Of a stretch of DNA of 64,000 bases, positions 22,111 through 34,034 are shown piece after piece. The translations under genes and the position numbers were made by a program. The notes beneath the pieces were generated by a model, which did not search any database, was not told where the DNA came from, and saw nothing but the letters and a program-made list of their open reading frames with translations. Positions within the stretch are counted from its first letter, which is position 1; the number at the start of each line of letters is the position of its first letter. The stretch spans positions 52,509,313 through 52,573,312 of the forward strand of contig CM064502.1 of NCBI GenBank assembly GCA_032716605.1. The letters run 5' to 3'. This stretch comes from Paralithodes platypus (lineage: Eukaryota; Arthropoda; Malacostraca; Decapoda; Lithodidae).

Positions 22111-22509
22111 TTAAGGGAGCCTACCTCGCTTTTTTCTCTTTCTATCCCTCTCTCTTTGGCTTGTATCCATTCAGGCCCATTCATCCTACTGTTTTAAGAC
22201 GTTTACCCCCATCCAGGTGTCAATATTTTCCTGGCGAGCGCTAGCGAGCCAGCATATTTATATATATATATATATATATATGTTTTACAGCAAGCTAAAT
22301 TTGTACATTTTTCGATAGAAACGGCGAAGCCGGATTTCTCCATACAAATAAATCGACACCAGGAAATAAATCGACACCAGGAAATAAATCGACACCAGGA
22401 TGGGGACAAACGTCTTAAAACAGTTGGCTGAATGGGGCCAAATGGATACAAGTCAAAGAAAGACAGAAAAAGAGAGAGAGATAAAAAAAAAAACGGTGAC
22501 CCCCCTTAA
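22111..22509. mobile_element. TTAA MITE B4, with internal triplication
   Basis: TTAA 22111-22114 and 22506-22509. A 17-bp unit (GAAATAAATCGACACCA) is tandemly triplicated near 22348-22398, next to the centre of the palindrome. A (TA)n lies in the loop. Confidence 0.82.
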
Positions 22510-22698
22510 GGAGGAGGAAGAAAAGGAATAATAATAAACGGATAAGGAAATCTGTAGGGAAATCGGTGGTGGGAATTTGGAGGGCCAGGTACACTTGTAG
22601 GGCGTTTGAGATTATTGTTGACAGGACATCTGGACAAACATTTCGATTTCTGTTCTAGTGGGGTGGACACGAAAATGCTGATAGGCCGATGTTTCTGA

Positions 22699-23267
<569 letters not shown>

Positions 23268-23520
23268 GGAACTTAGAATTGAAAAGGTTCAACACTAGTA
23301 TTTGTGGAAACTTTTTTTCACATATAGCATCTGTTCTACCTGAAACAAACTTCCCTCAGAATTTGTAAATAGTTTGTCTGCAGAACAGTTCAAGAAGAGA
23401 GTAGATTGTATTTTGCATACTTTGTAATTAATGCAGTGCACTAAACAATATCTCTCCTTCCACTTCGAGTATCTCCCCGGAATGGACCGAAAGTTCGTTG
23501 AGATACTAACTATTCCTTAT

Positions 23521-23522
<2 letters not shown>
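23268..23522 (+). mobile_element. LINE-delta copy 1, 3' end
   Basis: GAACTTAGAATTGAAAAGG through ACTTCGAGTATCTCCCCGG closely matches 62640-62890. It encodes the C-terminal block (LKRFNTS..F, then EQFKKRVD) of a CR1-like polyprotein ending at a stop near 23430, followed by a short 3' UTR that runs straight into (CT)n at 23523. Confidence 0.8.

Positions 23523-23611
<89 letters not shown>
23523..23611. repeat. (CT)n tail of LINE-delta copy 1
   Basis: About 44 CT units continuous with the LINE 3' UTR. Confidence 0.95.
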
Positions 23612-23616
<5 letters not shown>

Positions 23617-24998
23617 CAGAATGATCCACTGCTTCTAAAATCCATTACTATACACATTCAGAAACTTGTATACTGATATATTCGACTCCTTCCAGATATA
23701 TCAAAAGGCATACAATTGTTTGATTTCATTTTTTAAAGTATACCCAACCTGACTTGCAAAATGGTTAGATCAGAAAACGTCAGAAATTTATGTTTTCTAA
23801 AACAACGTATTGCACTCTCTAAATTATAGTAAACTGCATGCTTGTAAATATTGATATACTGCATATTTAAGCATGATTTACTATTACTGTAATTATTTTA
23901 TATATTGTACAATATATTTATATACATTGCAAAGGAACACAGATCGTGATTCATATTGGTCTGGATTGGTGAATATGTCCGAGCGAACTCATTCTTGTTT
24001 GTTATTCGATATTTGCTGGGGATAATGCAATATTTGTGTTCGTAGTGTGGTAGAATCTGGTTACTTGTGGTGTTGCCTTTGCCCAAGATAAGGGTTCCTG
24101 CTATAGGCCTATAGTGATCTCCCCAGCTGTCTGGCCGGGGTGAGACAAACCAGACGGGGGGGGGGCCGAGGTTAAGAAGGTGAGCCCCACAGAATGACAA
24201 GGACCACCCCACTTCCTACCTTCTTGTACAGTCACTGGCAACGTTGGCAGTCTCGGAATTTGTTTGATCATATATACAGTATATATAGTATATAACGAAT
24301 TTCAGTTGATCACAACAAATATGTAATTAGTCAGTTTTGTAATAGCATGACGTATGTAAAATCGAGGCCATGAATATTTAAGCATCTCCAGTTTATATAT
24401 CGAAGACGGTGAACATAAATTTGTGAATTCCAGCTATTTGTTTTTGTGACTCAAGCACTTTATCAAATAGTTCGGTTTAGTATCATAATTGTTTTACTAA
24501 TTATTGTTCAGAAATTCCTGATCACGACAGTATCTCAAATCAATATTATCAGACAAGCAATTTATCACCGATTTTTTAATGATCTGATCTGATTTGGGAC
24601 ATATATTAGGGATATGAATTATAATTTTCTTCTAGTTTATTATACCTCTATACTACATATCCCTACACTTTTGTAATTATCGTAACTGTATTATGTCTAA
24701 TATGCATAAATTTACCTACATTACCTCTTTACCATATGCTAAACCACCACCTGACTAGCATGTATATCAATAACCAAACCTACTGTCGATTCTAGGGTGG
24801 TGGGGGATTGCTGGATCTACTGTACATTTCCATCACCTGCATCTTACAGTTCATTCTGATTGACTGTGGATTGACTCCTGGCTAAGGCCTAAATATTTGT
24901 TCATGTAGCTCACGCGTATTCAAGAGATATTCTACAAATAAATGATACCTCTATGTTTGCCTGGAGGAGAATTAAATTATATCAATTAGTCCCGAATA

Positions 24999-25052
<54 letters not shown>

Positions 25053-25138
25053 CGGACCCTTTGTTCAACAGCCGACGCTCTACTGACTATGCCATGGCAT
25101 CAATAGAACTAGACATATAAATAATTTAAAACATTGCT
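23612..25138. other. AT-rich intergenic
   Basis: A (TA)n(TG)n run at about 24999-25051. Just after it, the minus strand of 25055-25105 carries TGGCATAGTCAGTAGAGCG, an A-box-like tRNA half without a B box. Nothing else is recognised. Confidence 0.5.
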
Positions 25139-25476
25139 TTAAGGGGAGGTTTTTAGTTTGGTCTCTAGATATCCACCAAGCTTAAGATTACACCTCCTTG
25201 AGCCCCTTTCAAGATAAATTTGTACATTTTTCGGTAGAAAAATGTCCCGGCTGAAAGCCGGTTCCTCTTAAATTACAGGCTCGCTTTCGCTCGCCAGGAT
25301 AAAATCGACACCTAAATGGCACGAAAGGTCTTAAAATTGACAGAAATGGGTCGAAAGTTCTTAAAATTGTCAAAATAATGGGGCGAACGTCTTAAAATTA
25401 GAAAAGCAAATGGGCTAAACATGAGGGAGAAAGGAGTCAAGAAAAAAATATCCCGTAAGTGGAAATCTCCCCTTAT
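25139..25476 (-). mobile_element. TTAA MITE A8
   Basis: Left TTAA 25139-25142, right TTAT. In element orientation the central hairpin is CCGGCTTTCAGCCGG, with a T-A pair replacing the usual C-G at the loop-closing position. Confidence 0.85.
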
Positions 25477-25870
25477 GAATAATAGGCGTGTGTAATACGG
25501 ATATTTTGTCGGTTATTTTGAATTTCAATAACGGCCGCATGTGAGCTAACTATTTAATCATAACAATATCATACGAATTGTGATAGTTGAATTGTGTTAA
25601 TATAATATAACAACAGTAAAATAACGTATAATTAAATCACTGTAGTTGATGATGATATTTGTTTCAAGAATTGTTGTGCTGTGTTAATTGTTGTGTTGAG
25701 AATTGTTCTTATGTGTTATTATCGTATATTATGTAAATAATTTAATATGTTTATTATATAATTCTGACCAAGTAGATTTAACCTTTTATATGTTTATCTG
25801 ATTGTTCTCGTATATTCATGTTATCACTAACTCACCAATGAACTTACAAACAAACCTTTTTAATGAAATC
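25477..25870. other. AT-rich intergenic, nothing recognised
   Basis: No frame or repeat supported. Confidence 0.5.
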
Positions 25871-25985
25871 AATGAAACTAATGAATACATGTGGTACTCC
25901 AAGGATTCGAACCCAGGATACTCACACCGAAATATCAGACTTTCATCAAGTGATTGAGTCATAGACTCCTCTGGGTCTATGGATT
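25871..25985 (-). mobile_element. tRNA-derived SINE-2 copy
   Basis: On the minus strand: A-box-like CTATGACTCAATCAC, B box GGGTTCGAATCCT, CTTGGAGTACCACATGTATT and TTTCATT follow, as at 41310. The remainder to 26264 shows nothing. Confidence 0.55.
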
Positions 25986-26264
25986 GAGTATAATATAAAC
26001 GACTTTAAAATATAGGTTTATTTATAGATCCCGTTTGAAGAGTATTTTGGAGTATGTATTGTATGTTTGGATCAGATGTGTTTCCTGGTGATGGTTTAGC
26101 TAGATTGCCGAAAATATGAAGAAAACAAATAATTAAGGTAATGGGTCCAGGTGTGTTTGGCTATATATTGCTACATTAATAGAAATATCGGTGTCCCCCA
26201 GGTTTCATGTCGCCTACAGATATCCTGCAGACACAAACTTACAGAAAACTTAATATATGATGTT

Positions 26265-27159
26265 GGGAGATTGCCCAAACTGACCAAACAGCCCCGAAAG
26301 GAACAAGCCGTTACAGAGAGAGAAGTATTGAATTGTTTAGATAAACTCAAGGTAAATAAAACGCTTGGACCTGATACAATCTCGCCTAGAGTTCTAAAGG
26401 AAGCTAGGGATGAGCTCTCCAAACCACTGACATTACTATTCAATAAATCCTTGCAGTCTGGAACTATGCCTGATCAGTGGAAGCTAGCCAACGTAACACC
26501 GATATTAAAAAAAGGCAGCAAATCCCTACCCAGTAACTATCGTCCAATTAGCTTAACCTCAGTTGTATGTAAAATGCTAGAAACGGTCATACGAGACAGA
26601 CTCGTAAATCACTTAAAGGAAAATAACATACTTAAAGATACTCAACACGGCTTTCGTAAAAAAACGTTCATGTTTAACAAACCTCTTAGACTTCTTCCAC
26701 GATATCCTCAACCTCTACGATGAGAGTAAAGCTGTAGATATTATATACCTTGATTTTCAAAAGGCCTTTGACAAAGTTCCCCACAAACGTTTACTGCTAA
26801 AACTAAAAGCGCATGGAATACAAGACGGTGTGTTGAAATGGATAGAAAATTGGCTCAGCGACAGAAAGCAAAGAGTAGTCATAAACGGTAAGGCATCTAA
26901 ATGGACCAATGTAAGTAGCGGGTACCCCAGGGATCGGTACTAGGACCAATTCTCTTTCTAATTTACATCAACGACATAGATGAGGGTCTCACCTGTACAA
27001 TATCAAAATTTGCTGACGATACAAAAATTGCAAATGGCGTACTCTCAACAGAACAAGTTGATGATATGCAACACAATCTAGATAAATTGTCATGTTGGGC
27101 CCAAATTTGGCAAATGAGTTTCAATGCGGATAAATGTAAAGTACTACATATCGGATACC
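26265..27159 (+). pseudogene. LINE-gamma (CR1-like) reverse transcriptase, 5' portion, broken
   Basis: This is the reverse transcriptase domain of a CR1-type non-LTR retrotransposon. Visible in order: KVNKTLGPDTISPRVLKEA, WKLANVTPILKKG, NYRPISLTSVVCK, QHGFRK, LDFQKAFDKVPH, then GSVLGPILFLIYINDID, FADDTKIA (the catalytic FADD box) and FNADKCKVLHIG. One extra A in the A run at about 26660 and one missing G near 26922 break the frame twice, so it cannot make a full protein. It ends at the Harbinger insertion; the protein resumes at 33285 with about 55-60 residues missing. Confidence 0.9.
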
Positions 27160-27162
27160 TAA

Positions 27163-27209
27163 AGGTAGGTTCACACATAGGCGAGTCGGAGCGCAACTCC
27201 AACGCGAGT
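27163..27209 (+). repeat. Harbinger left terminal inverted repeat
   Basis: Pairs with 33235-33281. About 32 outer bases are identical, followed by a mismatched hexamer and then AACGCGAGT in both. Confidence 0.93.
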
Positions 27210-27229
27210 GATGATTTTTTTGCACTCGC

Positions 27230-27480
27230 CAATGATTATCCCAAATTCGCCGACACTCGCCGACACTCGCACAGACTCGCGTGGACTCGCGGTGGACCGC
27301 GTAGACTCGCGAACGCGGCCAAAATTTTTGTGCAGACACAAAAATTGGAGAGTCAAGTGCGAGTAGGCCGCCAACTCGCATAGACTCGCGTAGACTCGCG
27401 TTGACTCGCGTAGACTCGCGTAAACTCGTGTAAACTCCTGTAGACTCTTGTGACACTCATGTAGACTCGCGTGACAGTCA
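27230..27480 (+). repeat. Harbinger subterminal repeats, left outer block
   Basis: GACTCGCGTA-type decamers, in places directly head-to-tail every 10 bp (27378-27445). They likely serve as transposase or MADF-protein binding sites, which is inference from their subterminal position and phasing. Confidence 0.85.
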
Positions 27481-27499
27481 CGTTGTACTATTTACAAAT

Positions 27500-27885
27500 T
27501 TAATGATCGCGAGTCTACACGAGTCCACGCGGGTCTACGTGAGTCTACACGAGTACAACAGGAGTCTACACTATAGTAAACCCCCAATATTGCCAAAGGC
27601 GAGTTTAACGGGAGTCAATCAGGAGTCAACACGACGCTAACGCGAGTTATCACGGGTTAACGCGAGTGTAACACGCGGTCACGCGAGTGTAACACGCGTA
27701 AACGATAGTACCCACGTGGTGGTCTGGATTTCACAATACATGTCGCGAGTCTATGCGAAACAAACACGAATTTACGCGATATTAACGTGAGTCTAAGTGA
27801 GTCTATGCGAAACCAACGTGAGTCTACGCGAGTAACGGTGAAAGTAACGTGAGTCGACGCGAGTGGTGTGCGACTGCTGGCAACA
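27500..27885 (-). repeat. Harbinger subterminal repeats, left inner block, inverted
   Basis: The same motif on the other strand (CGCGAGTCTACG, GCGAGTCTA), more loosely spaced, running up to the promoter of the plus-strand gene. Confidence 0.82.
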
Positions 27886-27922
27886 CCGCGCGAGTAGGTG
27901 GCACCACCGCCTCAACACCCCC

Positions 27923-27930
27923 TATAAAAA
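27923..27930 (+). promoter_or_regulatory. TATA box of the MADF gene
   Basis: TATAAAAA in CCCCCTATAAAAAGGG. It is 166 bases upstream of the ATG at 28096, giving a 5' leader of about 135 nt that contains CTGCCCTACC repeats (28010-28095). Confidence 0.65.
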
Positions 27931-28095
27931 GGGACCGCCCGCGGTGCTCGTCCACTCTCCACCGTCACCCCACCAACGACCCATTGACCCGGGCCACACA
28001 GCGACCCACGCTGCCCTACCACGCTGCCTGCCCTACCACGCTGCCCTACCTGCCTGCCCTACCACACTGCCTGCCCTACCTGCCTGCCCTGCACC

Positions 28096-30330
28096 ATGCC
28101 TTTGCCCAAGGAGAAGGTGGCGGCCACCAAGTCTCGGAAGGGTGGTGATGGTGTTGGAAAGAAAGGCAAGGCTACACCTTCCGAACAACCCCGCATCGCA
28201 CCCCCTGCCAGGAGGCCTGTTGCGTCGCAAGACTTGGACGACTCGGATGACATTGTGCCGGACAGCCAGCCCAGTGGACATGAGGACATGGACGTGTTTG
28301 ATGGCGATATTGATGCTGACGACAGCCAGGATACTCGGACCAGCCAGGATACTCAGACCAGTCAGGATACTCATACCAGTCAGGACACCCAAGGTAGCCT
28401 CAGTGACAGTGATGATGATACCCCTGACCCCCCTGTCGGCGCGGGCCCTGTGCGTTATGGCGCCATTAAGAAGAATAAGTTGACAAGGGTGATCTTGAGC
28501 GACGAGACTGAGGACATGCTGGCCGAGTGGGTGAAGGACACCCCCATGTTATATATGAAGCGTAGCAAGGCCTACAAAGATACGCGCAGGAAACTCCGCG
28601 CCTACGACGAGAAGGCTGCTACCCTGGGTGTTAATGTCACAGGTAAGTACCCACAACAAAACATGCAGCATGCAATATTAATTGTAATAAGTTATATAAT
28701 ACCTTGATGTTCTGTTCTTGGTTTGATTCCATGTGATTTATACGTGAAATACATAATTACTATTATGTTAAAGTTTGCTAAATTGGCATATATGTATGTG
28801 TGTTGCCAGTATCATATACATCCCTCTACGCTTTTATTTAACAGCATTAACTAATATTGTATTATCAAACCATGTTTGGCCTGTGAAATTCCGGATATAA
28901 ATCATATATATAAAGGGGCCTTGCTTAATAAATATTACTCTTTACACAGGCGGTAATCTGGCACATTGGGTCCGCAACATGCGGTCAAGGTATTCAAAGC
29001 TGACCGATATGAAGAGTGGATCGGGAACACCTGGGACATTCGAGGGCAAGCCACTATCAGAGAGGGACACCTGGATCATGCAGAAGTTTGACTTCCTCAA
29101 AGGGCACATCTCCCGCGTAAAGACCAAGGTCACAGCTAAGGTTAGAACTAATATAAACATACCTAATATGTGTTAAAACAATATATACTTAAATAACTGT
29201 TCTCTATCACATTTGGAAAATATTATTTAACCATGTATACCTAGGCTATTAATGTCTGTTAATAACGTGCTTATCTTGTGCATATGATTTTATACATATA
29301 TTCATTCATGGCTGTTAATATCATGCTTATCTTCTGCATATATACTTGAATTCACACATTTATAATGGAAGGCTTCATGTAAACATAACAAATATTTTCT
29401 TATATTTATTTATATTGTCATGGTACATATATTTAAGTATATTAAAATAGGTTAAAGGTCTTATTTAAATAGGATATATTAATTTTGTTGTGTTTCAGTT
29501 TCCAAACCCGACCGATGACGTCTCGCCGGATGTTAATGTGGAGGTGATTGCCGAGGACGAGAGTGATGGAGAGGACACTGCCATGCCCCCTCCAACCAAC
29601 ACAACTCCCACTGCCAGGTGCAGCACCCAGAACAAGCGCCGGAAGTCTGTAGAGACATTCTCACCTGTGGAGGTAAATATGAAAATATTTAACATATGTC
29701 ATTATGAGAGTATATTAGTCATTACGAGAGTATTATGTAAATCCTATGTTCGTGTACGCTGTAAACCGCAATCAATTCCTGTAGAGGAAGACATATGCAT
29801 CTGGAGGAGAAAACCATAAAAACGTTATTAGCATAAATTACCATGACATGTATGTATTATTTTATAAGTACCAAAGGTGTTTAACCTGCATACTCTTGTT
29901 TCTCCAGCTGAGTGCGACGCGGGAGGCGATGCGGGAGGACATGTCACGCCTGGTGACATCCCTGGTTGGGAAGGAGACCAAGTATGGACAGTTCGTGGGG
30001 TACTTGGAGCAGCAGCTTGAGAGGCTCCCTGACGCTGTAGGGGAGATATTGTCACGGAGGATAATGCAGCAAGTCCTTCAGGCCAGGGATGAGGTCACCC
30101 TCTCCACGTCACCCCAGATGGTGATACCAGCAAACCCCCCCCAGTTGCACAGCACCACCAGCCCCCACGCAGTTGCACACCACACCACCAGCCCACCCGC
30201 AGATGCACACCACACCACCACAGATGCAACCCCAGCCAGGACCATCACGCATGCCAGCAGCCTTCACAAACCCAACATTCCAAGAGCTGATGGCTGGTAC
30301 GCCATTCAGGTCTCCTGCACATATACATGA
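28096..30330 (+). CDS. Harbinger-encoded MADF-domain DNA-binding protein (4 exons)
   Basis: Second protein of the Harbinger element. In this superfamily it binds DNA and helps the transposase reach the nucleus and the element ends. Proposed exons: 28096-28642, 28950-29140, 29499-29672 and 29908-30330, with donors GTAAGT, GTTAGA and GTAAAT and acceptors ACACAG, TTTCAG and CTCCAG; phases agree and give about 444 residues. Residues 1-35 are basic. Residues 50-115 are acidic, with SQDT repeats. A MADF domain spans about 129-215 (EWVKDTPMLYMKRSKAYKDT, then GNLAHWVRNMRSRYSKL across the first intron). A helical segment follows (TREAMREDMSRLVTSL), and then a Pro/Gln/Thr-rich tail. Past the C8 run at 30135 a second frame ends at 30436 (FTNPTFQELMAGTPF) and looks equally natural, so the last exon may carry a frameshift or another intron. 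Confidence 0.85.
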
Positions 30331-31157
30331 CTGGTGGGCGGGGGCGCTTACCCCTACACATGGCGCCAACATTGCAACAGCGGTTCCCTCAAGCCCAGCT
30401 ACTAGTAGGCCGCCAACACCAGGGAACTTCCTATAAACAAGGTTGAACACCAAAGTCAACACCCCCAGGCTTGGGGATGACGAAAATGTGTGAAACCTTT
30501 GTGTATAAAAATAAAGTCATAAATCCACCAGTGATGGAAAGACGAATATATAAAACTATGTCTACACATACAATGAATATCTCTTATTATTTCTATACTT
30601 TCTGGTATATATTTATATACTATATTACTTTCGGCTATATATTAACATGCTATATATCTATGTTTATGAATAAAAAAGAATAATGTGCCTCCCGCTGTTG
30701 TTTTGGATCCAAACTATATTATTAGAGTTGATGGGTAAACATTCTCAAGAAAGGTTCCTTTTATAAACAGGGAAAAGACTTGTCAACAGCGACAAAATAT
30801 AAGTTAATATGAATTCAAGTTGTGTTATAAATAATATGGATATTAACATCGATAATGAAGACAGGAAAAGAAGAAATATAATATGATTGAAATAGGTTTC
30901 TGGAATAATATTTATAGTAAAACATAAATAATGATGTGCAATATATGCAAAGAATATATGATGACAAGAAATAATATACCGATTGATATCCAACATGAAA
31001 TATAAATAAATATTTTTTTTTACATTAAATATTATATACAAAACATATATGACACTTTATAAAAAGCGATTAACAAATAGAGAATATATATTAATGAGGT
31101 TTAATGGATTTAAAACATGATTAACAACATAATCAAAATATGTAAACTACAAAATTA
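30331..31157. other. Harbinger intergenic region between the convergent gene ends
   Basis: AT-rich. AATAAA at 30510-30515 could serve as the poly-A signal of the MADF gene. On the minus strand ATTAAA (TTTAAT at about 31101 plus) is the nearest candidate for the transposase gene. No further gene seen. Confidence 0.55.
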
Positions 31158-32741
31158 TTAATGAAAGCAATGGCAAGATATGGATACATACCCTCCTATC
31201 AGGTCGTTCTGCCAGAGGACACTGCCACTGGGTGATGAGCAGTAGTCGGTGAGGTGCTGGCGTTGCCTCTTGGCCTGGGCTGTCACGACATTCCTGGATA
31301 GTCTCTCGAGGGGATTCAGCCTGTTCCACAGCTCCCTCCAACCACCAGGGATGATAGCATGCGTCTCAGGGTCCTCCTCGTCCGCTAGGTTGGCGTGGTG
31401 ATTAGGGAACCTCATTCGCATAAGGTTATGCATGCAACAGCACGCCATCACCACAGACTCAACACGGGACGGGTGGAGGGGAATGCTGTGGAGAAGGCAC
31501 CGGAACCTGAATTAGGGAGAGAGAAAACATGTATATTTCAACACTGAATAGTATAGTTCATATTAAATAGGGAAATAAAGGTTAGGATCATTTTTAGTCA
31601 AAACTGGACTTGCAGACGGGGGAGTGTATTAATCCATATTAATTATAGGGATAATGGTTACGAGCATGTATATTTAATACCTGACTAGTATACTTCATAT
31701 TAGTAGGGTGCCATCACCGATACCTATATTTCTGGTCAAACATTTAACATAATCAAACACATACCTGTTTGCCATGATGCCAAAGGCGTTCTCAACAACT
31801 CTGCGAGCCCGGGACAGTTTGTAGTTGAAGATCCGCTCCGGTACAGTCAGTTGCCGGGTAGAGTGTGGCTTCATCAACCACCTTCGCATGGGGAAGGCGT
31901 CATCACCCACCAGGAAGTAGGGAACAGGTGTGTCGTCGTTGGGCAGGGGTTCGGCAGCAGGGAGTCCCAGGGTGCACCCATCCAATGCTGCTCTGATATT
32001 TGTTCTTATAAAGACACCACCATCTGAGGAGCTACCGTGATTACCCACGTCACAGTAGAGGAACTTGTAGTCGGCGTCTACAATAGCCATGAGCACGATG
32101 GAGTGGAAGCCTTTGTAGTTGTAGAATTCTGTACCGGCATTTGGAGGGCATTTGATGGCACAGTGCTTTCCGTCGATGGCACCAACGGTATGCGGGAAAT
32201 CCCAGCGCTTGGCAAATTCACTGGCAACATCCTTCCACTCCGCCGGTGTCCTGGGGCAACGTATAACCTCCTCCTGGTATTCTGCAATGATGGCTTCGCA
32301 TGTTGCAGGCACAATGAGGGAGATGGTGTTCCGGGCCACACGGAACGCGTACTGTAGGCTAGGATATGAGTCACCAGTGGCCAGGTAGCGGAGTGTGATT
32401 GCAATCCTCAGCCCAGGTGACAAAGCATCCCTCCAGAAGGTGTCCTGCTTCTCTACCCTAGGCCCGACACGTGCCACCAACTCCCTAAACAGGTGGACGT
32501 CCACACGTAGGAAATTCCGGAATCCTTTGGGGTCCTCTCTCTTAAGCTCTTCCATAAGTTGTTCGTACACACCGAACTGTGGCCGTCTCAGTAGCCACCT
32601 CCTAGCCCAAACTCTCATTCGTGGCCTTTCCCCTTGACGTCTGTCTTCAGCCTCCTTCTCCTCCATCTCCTCGAGGTCTAGGAGACGCATCTGCATTTTC
32701 AGTATGAGCACAGCTGCCGCTCTCTGCCTCCTGATGGACAT
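31158..32741 (-). CDS. PIF/Harbinger DDE transposase (2 exons)
   Basis: Catalyses excision and insertion of the element. Exon 1 runs 32741-31765 (donor CAG/GTATGT) and exon 2 runs 31506-31158 (acceptor AATTCAG); the split Arg codon joins in frame to give about 441 residues. The ATG at 32741 (MSIRRQ) is chosen because the TATA box at 32842-32849 would exclude the upstream in-frame ATG at 32903. Residues 75-150 form the helix-rich DNA-binding part (LRIAITLRYLATGDSYPSL). The catalytic residues are D190 in AIDGKHCAI, D280 or D281 in LVGDDAFPM, and E317 in RRVVENAFG, with the further conserved D240 in GSSSDGGVF. Exon 2 continues with the expected C-terminal block (VVMACCCMHNLM). No stop or frameshift. 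A GTATGT after NDLIGG could be another donor, so the last ten residues are uncertain. Confidence 0.93.
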
Positions 32742-32841
32742 GGTGTGTTGGTGGGTTGGTGGGTTGGGCTGTATCCTGCAGAGTATACGTCCGTCCGTGG
32801 TGGTGTTGCGTGGTGTGAATAATGGTGCCAGTGGGGGCCTC

Positions 32842-32849
32842 TTTATATA
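32842..32849 (-). promoter_or_regulatory. TATA box of the transposase gene
   Basis: Minus strand GTATATAAAG, about 100 bases upstream of the MSIRRQ start codon. Confidence 0.65.
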
Positions 32850-32859
32850 CGTATCCTGA

Positions 32860-33160
32860 CACTCGCCAACACTCGCACACACTCGTGTTAGACTCCCATA
32901 CACTCCTGTAAACTTCCTGTAGACTCGCGTTCATCTCGTGTAAACTCATGTAAACTCGTGTAAACTCCTGTCACACTCGTGTAGACTCCCGTAAACTCGC
33001 ACTTTTCGTACCCTGGAATTTGACCGTTATTTTTCAAATTTTGGCGGTGCGTGTTGGGGTCGTGTTACACTCGCCGACACTCGCGGATACTCCTGTAAAC
33101 TCGTGTAAACTCGTGTAAACTCGTGTAAACTCATGTAAACTCGTGTTATTTTCGTGTTAC
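32860..33160 (+). repeat. Harbinger subterminal repeats, right end
   Basis: GTAAACTCGT decamers; from 33090 to 33140 five stand head-to-tail at 10-bp spacing. Looser ACTCGCCAACACTCGC copies lie nearer the transposase promoter. Confidence 0.87.
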
Positions 33161-33234
33161 ATGCGTGTATACTCGCATCAGATGCTACTCGCATTGGGTT
33201 CGGGCTCCATCATGGTGAGTATGCGGCGAGTGTG

Positions 33235-33281
33235 ACTCGCGTTGGCCTCGCGCTCCGACTCGCCTATGTGTGAACCTACCT
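33235..33281 (-). repeat. Harbinger right terminal inverted repeat
   Basis: Reverse complement of 27163-27209, ending TGTGAACCTACCT. Confidence 0.93.
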
Positions 33282-33284
33282 TAG

Positions 33285-34034
33285 CCCTTTACAATTCCTT
33301 AGTCCGCCCTCTTCTGGAATACTGCGTTCAATCCTGGTGCCCTTATTACCAAAAAGATATAAACAAGCTAGAACGAATTCAATGTAGAGTTACCAAAATG
33401 ATACCTAGCCTAAAGAACAAACCATACGAAGAGCGTCTTAGAGAAATAAATCTATTTCCTTTAACCCAGCGCAGATTAAGAGGTGACTTAATTCAAGTGT
33501 TCAAAATCATCAAAGCCATCGACAATATGGACTGTAGTAAGTACTTCACTATCGACCAATCTAATTACACGCGGGGAAACGGTTGCAAAATTATTGGTAA
33601 ATCTTTTAACTCACACGAATCTAAGAATTTCTTCTTCAATCGAGTTTTCAACTTGTGGAATGGGCTTCCCCGAAACGTTTTGGACTGCATCACCGTTGAT
33701 TCATTTAAACTCCGCCTAGACAAATATCTCGCATCAAAACCGCGACTGACTGCGTTTGTAAATGAATAACTTTATTTTATCCCCCCCTCAGTTACTAGCC
33801 CATCTGTCCCCTACTATCTTCCTAATCCTGCCACGGACATTAGTTCCAGGGCTGTAATTCCCTTTCCAATGTTCCCTTACCCATTCTAAACCACTGTTTG
33901 GACACTTGATCCTCAGTGTTTTGGAGGACAAGCAACCTAGAAGAGTCACTAGATCTGTTGTTGCTTGATTTCCTTTGTAAGCCAAGATTCCCAGCCTATT
34001 GCACCTCAGGACCCCCAAGCCCCCCAAAGCGCCC
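33285..34034 (+). pseudogene. LINE-gamma (CR1-like), C-terminal portion and 3' UTR
   Basis: The CR1 C-terminal domain continues after the Harbinger element: LYNSLVRPLLEYCVQSW, DINKLERIQCRVTKMI, RRLRGDLIQVFKIIKAID, FFFNRVFNLWNGLPRNV, FKLRLDKYL, with a stop near 33769. The following 260 bases are probably its 3' UTR. The tail is not visible because MITE A9 starts at 34035. Confidence 0.88.

Larger units (their letters stand above)
27163..33281. mobile_element. Apparently complete PIF/Harbinger DNA transposon, 6.1 kb
   Basis: Terminal inverted repeats (AGGTAGGTTCACACATAGGC at each end, about 47 bp with a few mismatches) enclose two convergent intron-containing genes. One is a MADF-domain protein and the other a DDE transposase, the two-gene plan known for this superfamily. 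The putative 3-bp target site is TAA on the left and TAG on the right, one mismatch from a TWA duplication. Both genes read without frameshifts through the conserved domains and both have TATA boxes, so the copy may be young. It is inserted in a CR1-like LINE. Confidence 0.93.

Noticed and set aside
27849..28483. Two overlapping open frames upstream of and across the MADF start
   Set aside because: They are shadow frames; they start upstream of or at the TATA box and lack the MADF domain, which is in the frame starting at 28096.
32742..32903. Upstream start for the transposase (54 more residues)
   Set aside because: It would begin upstream of the TATA box at 32842 and the added residues come from subterminal repeat sequence.
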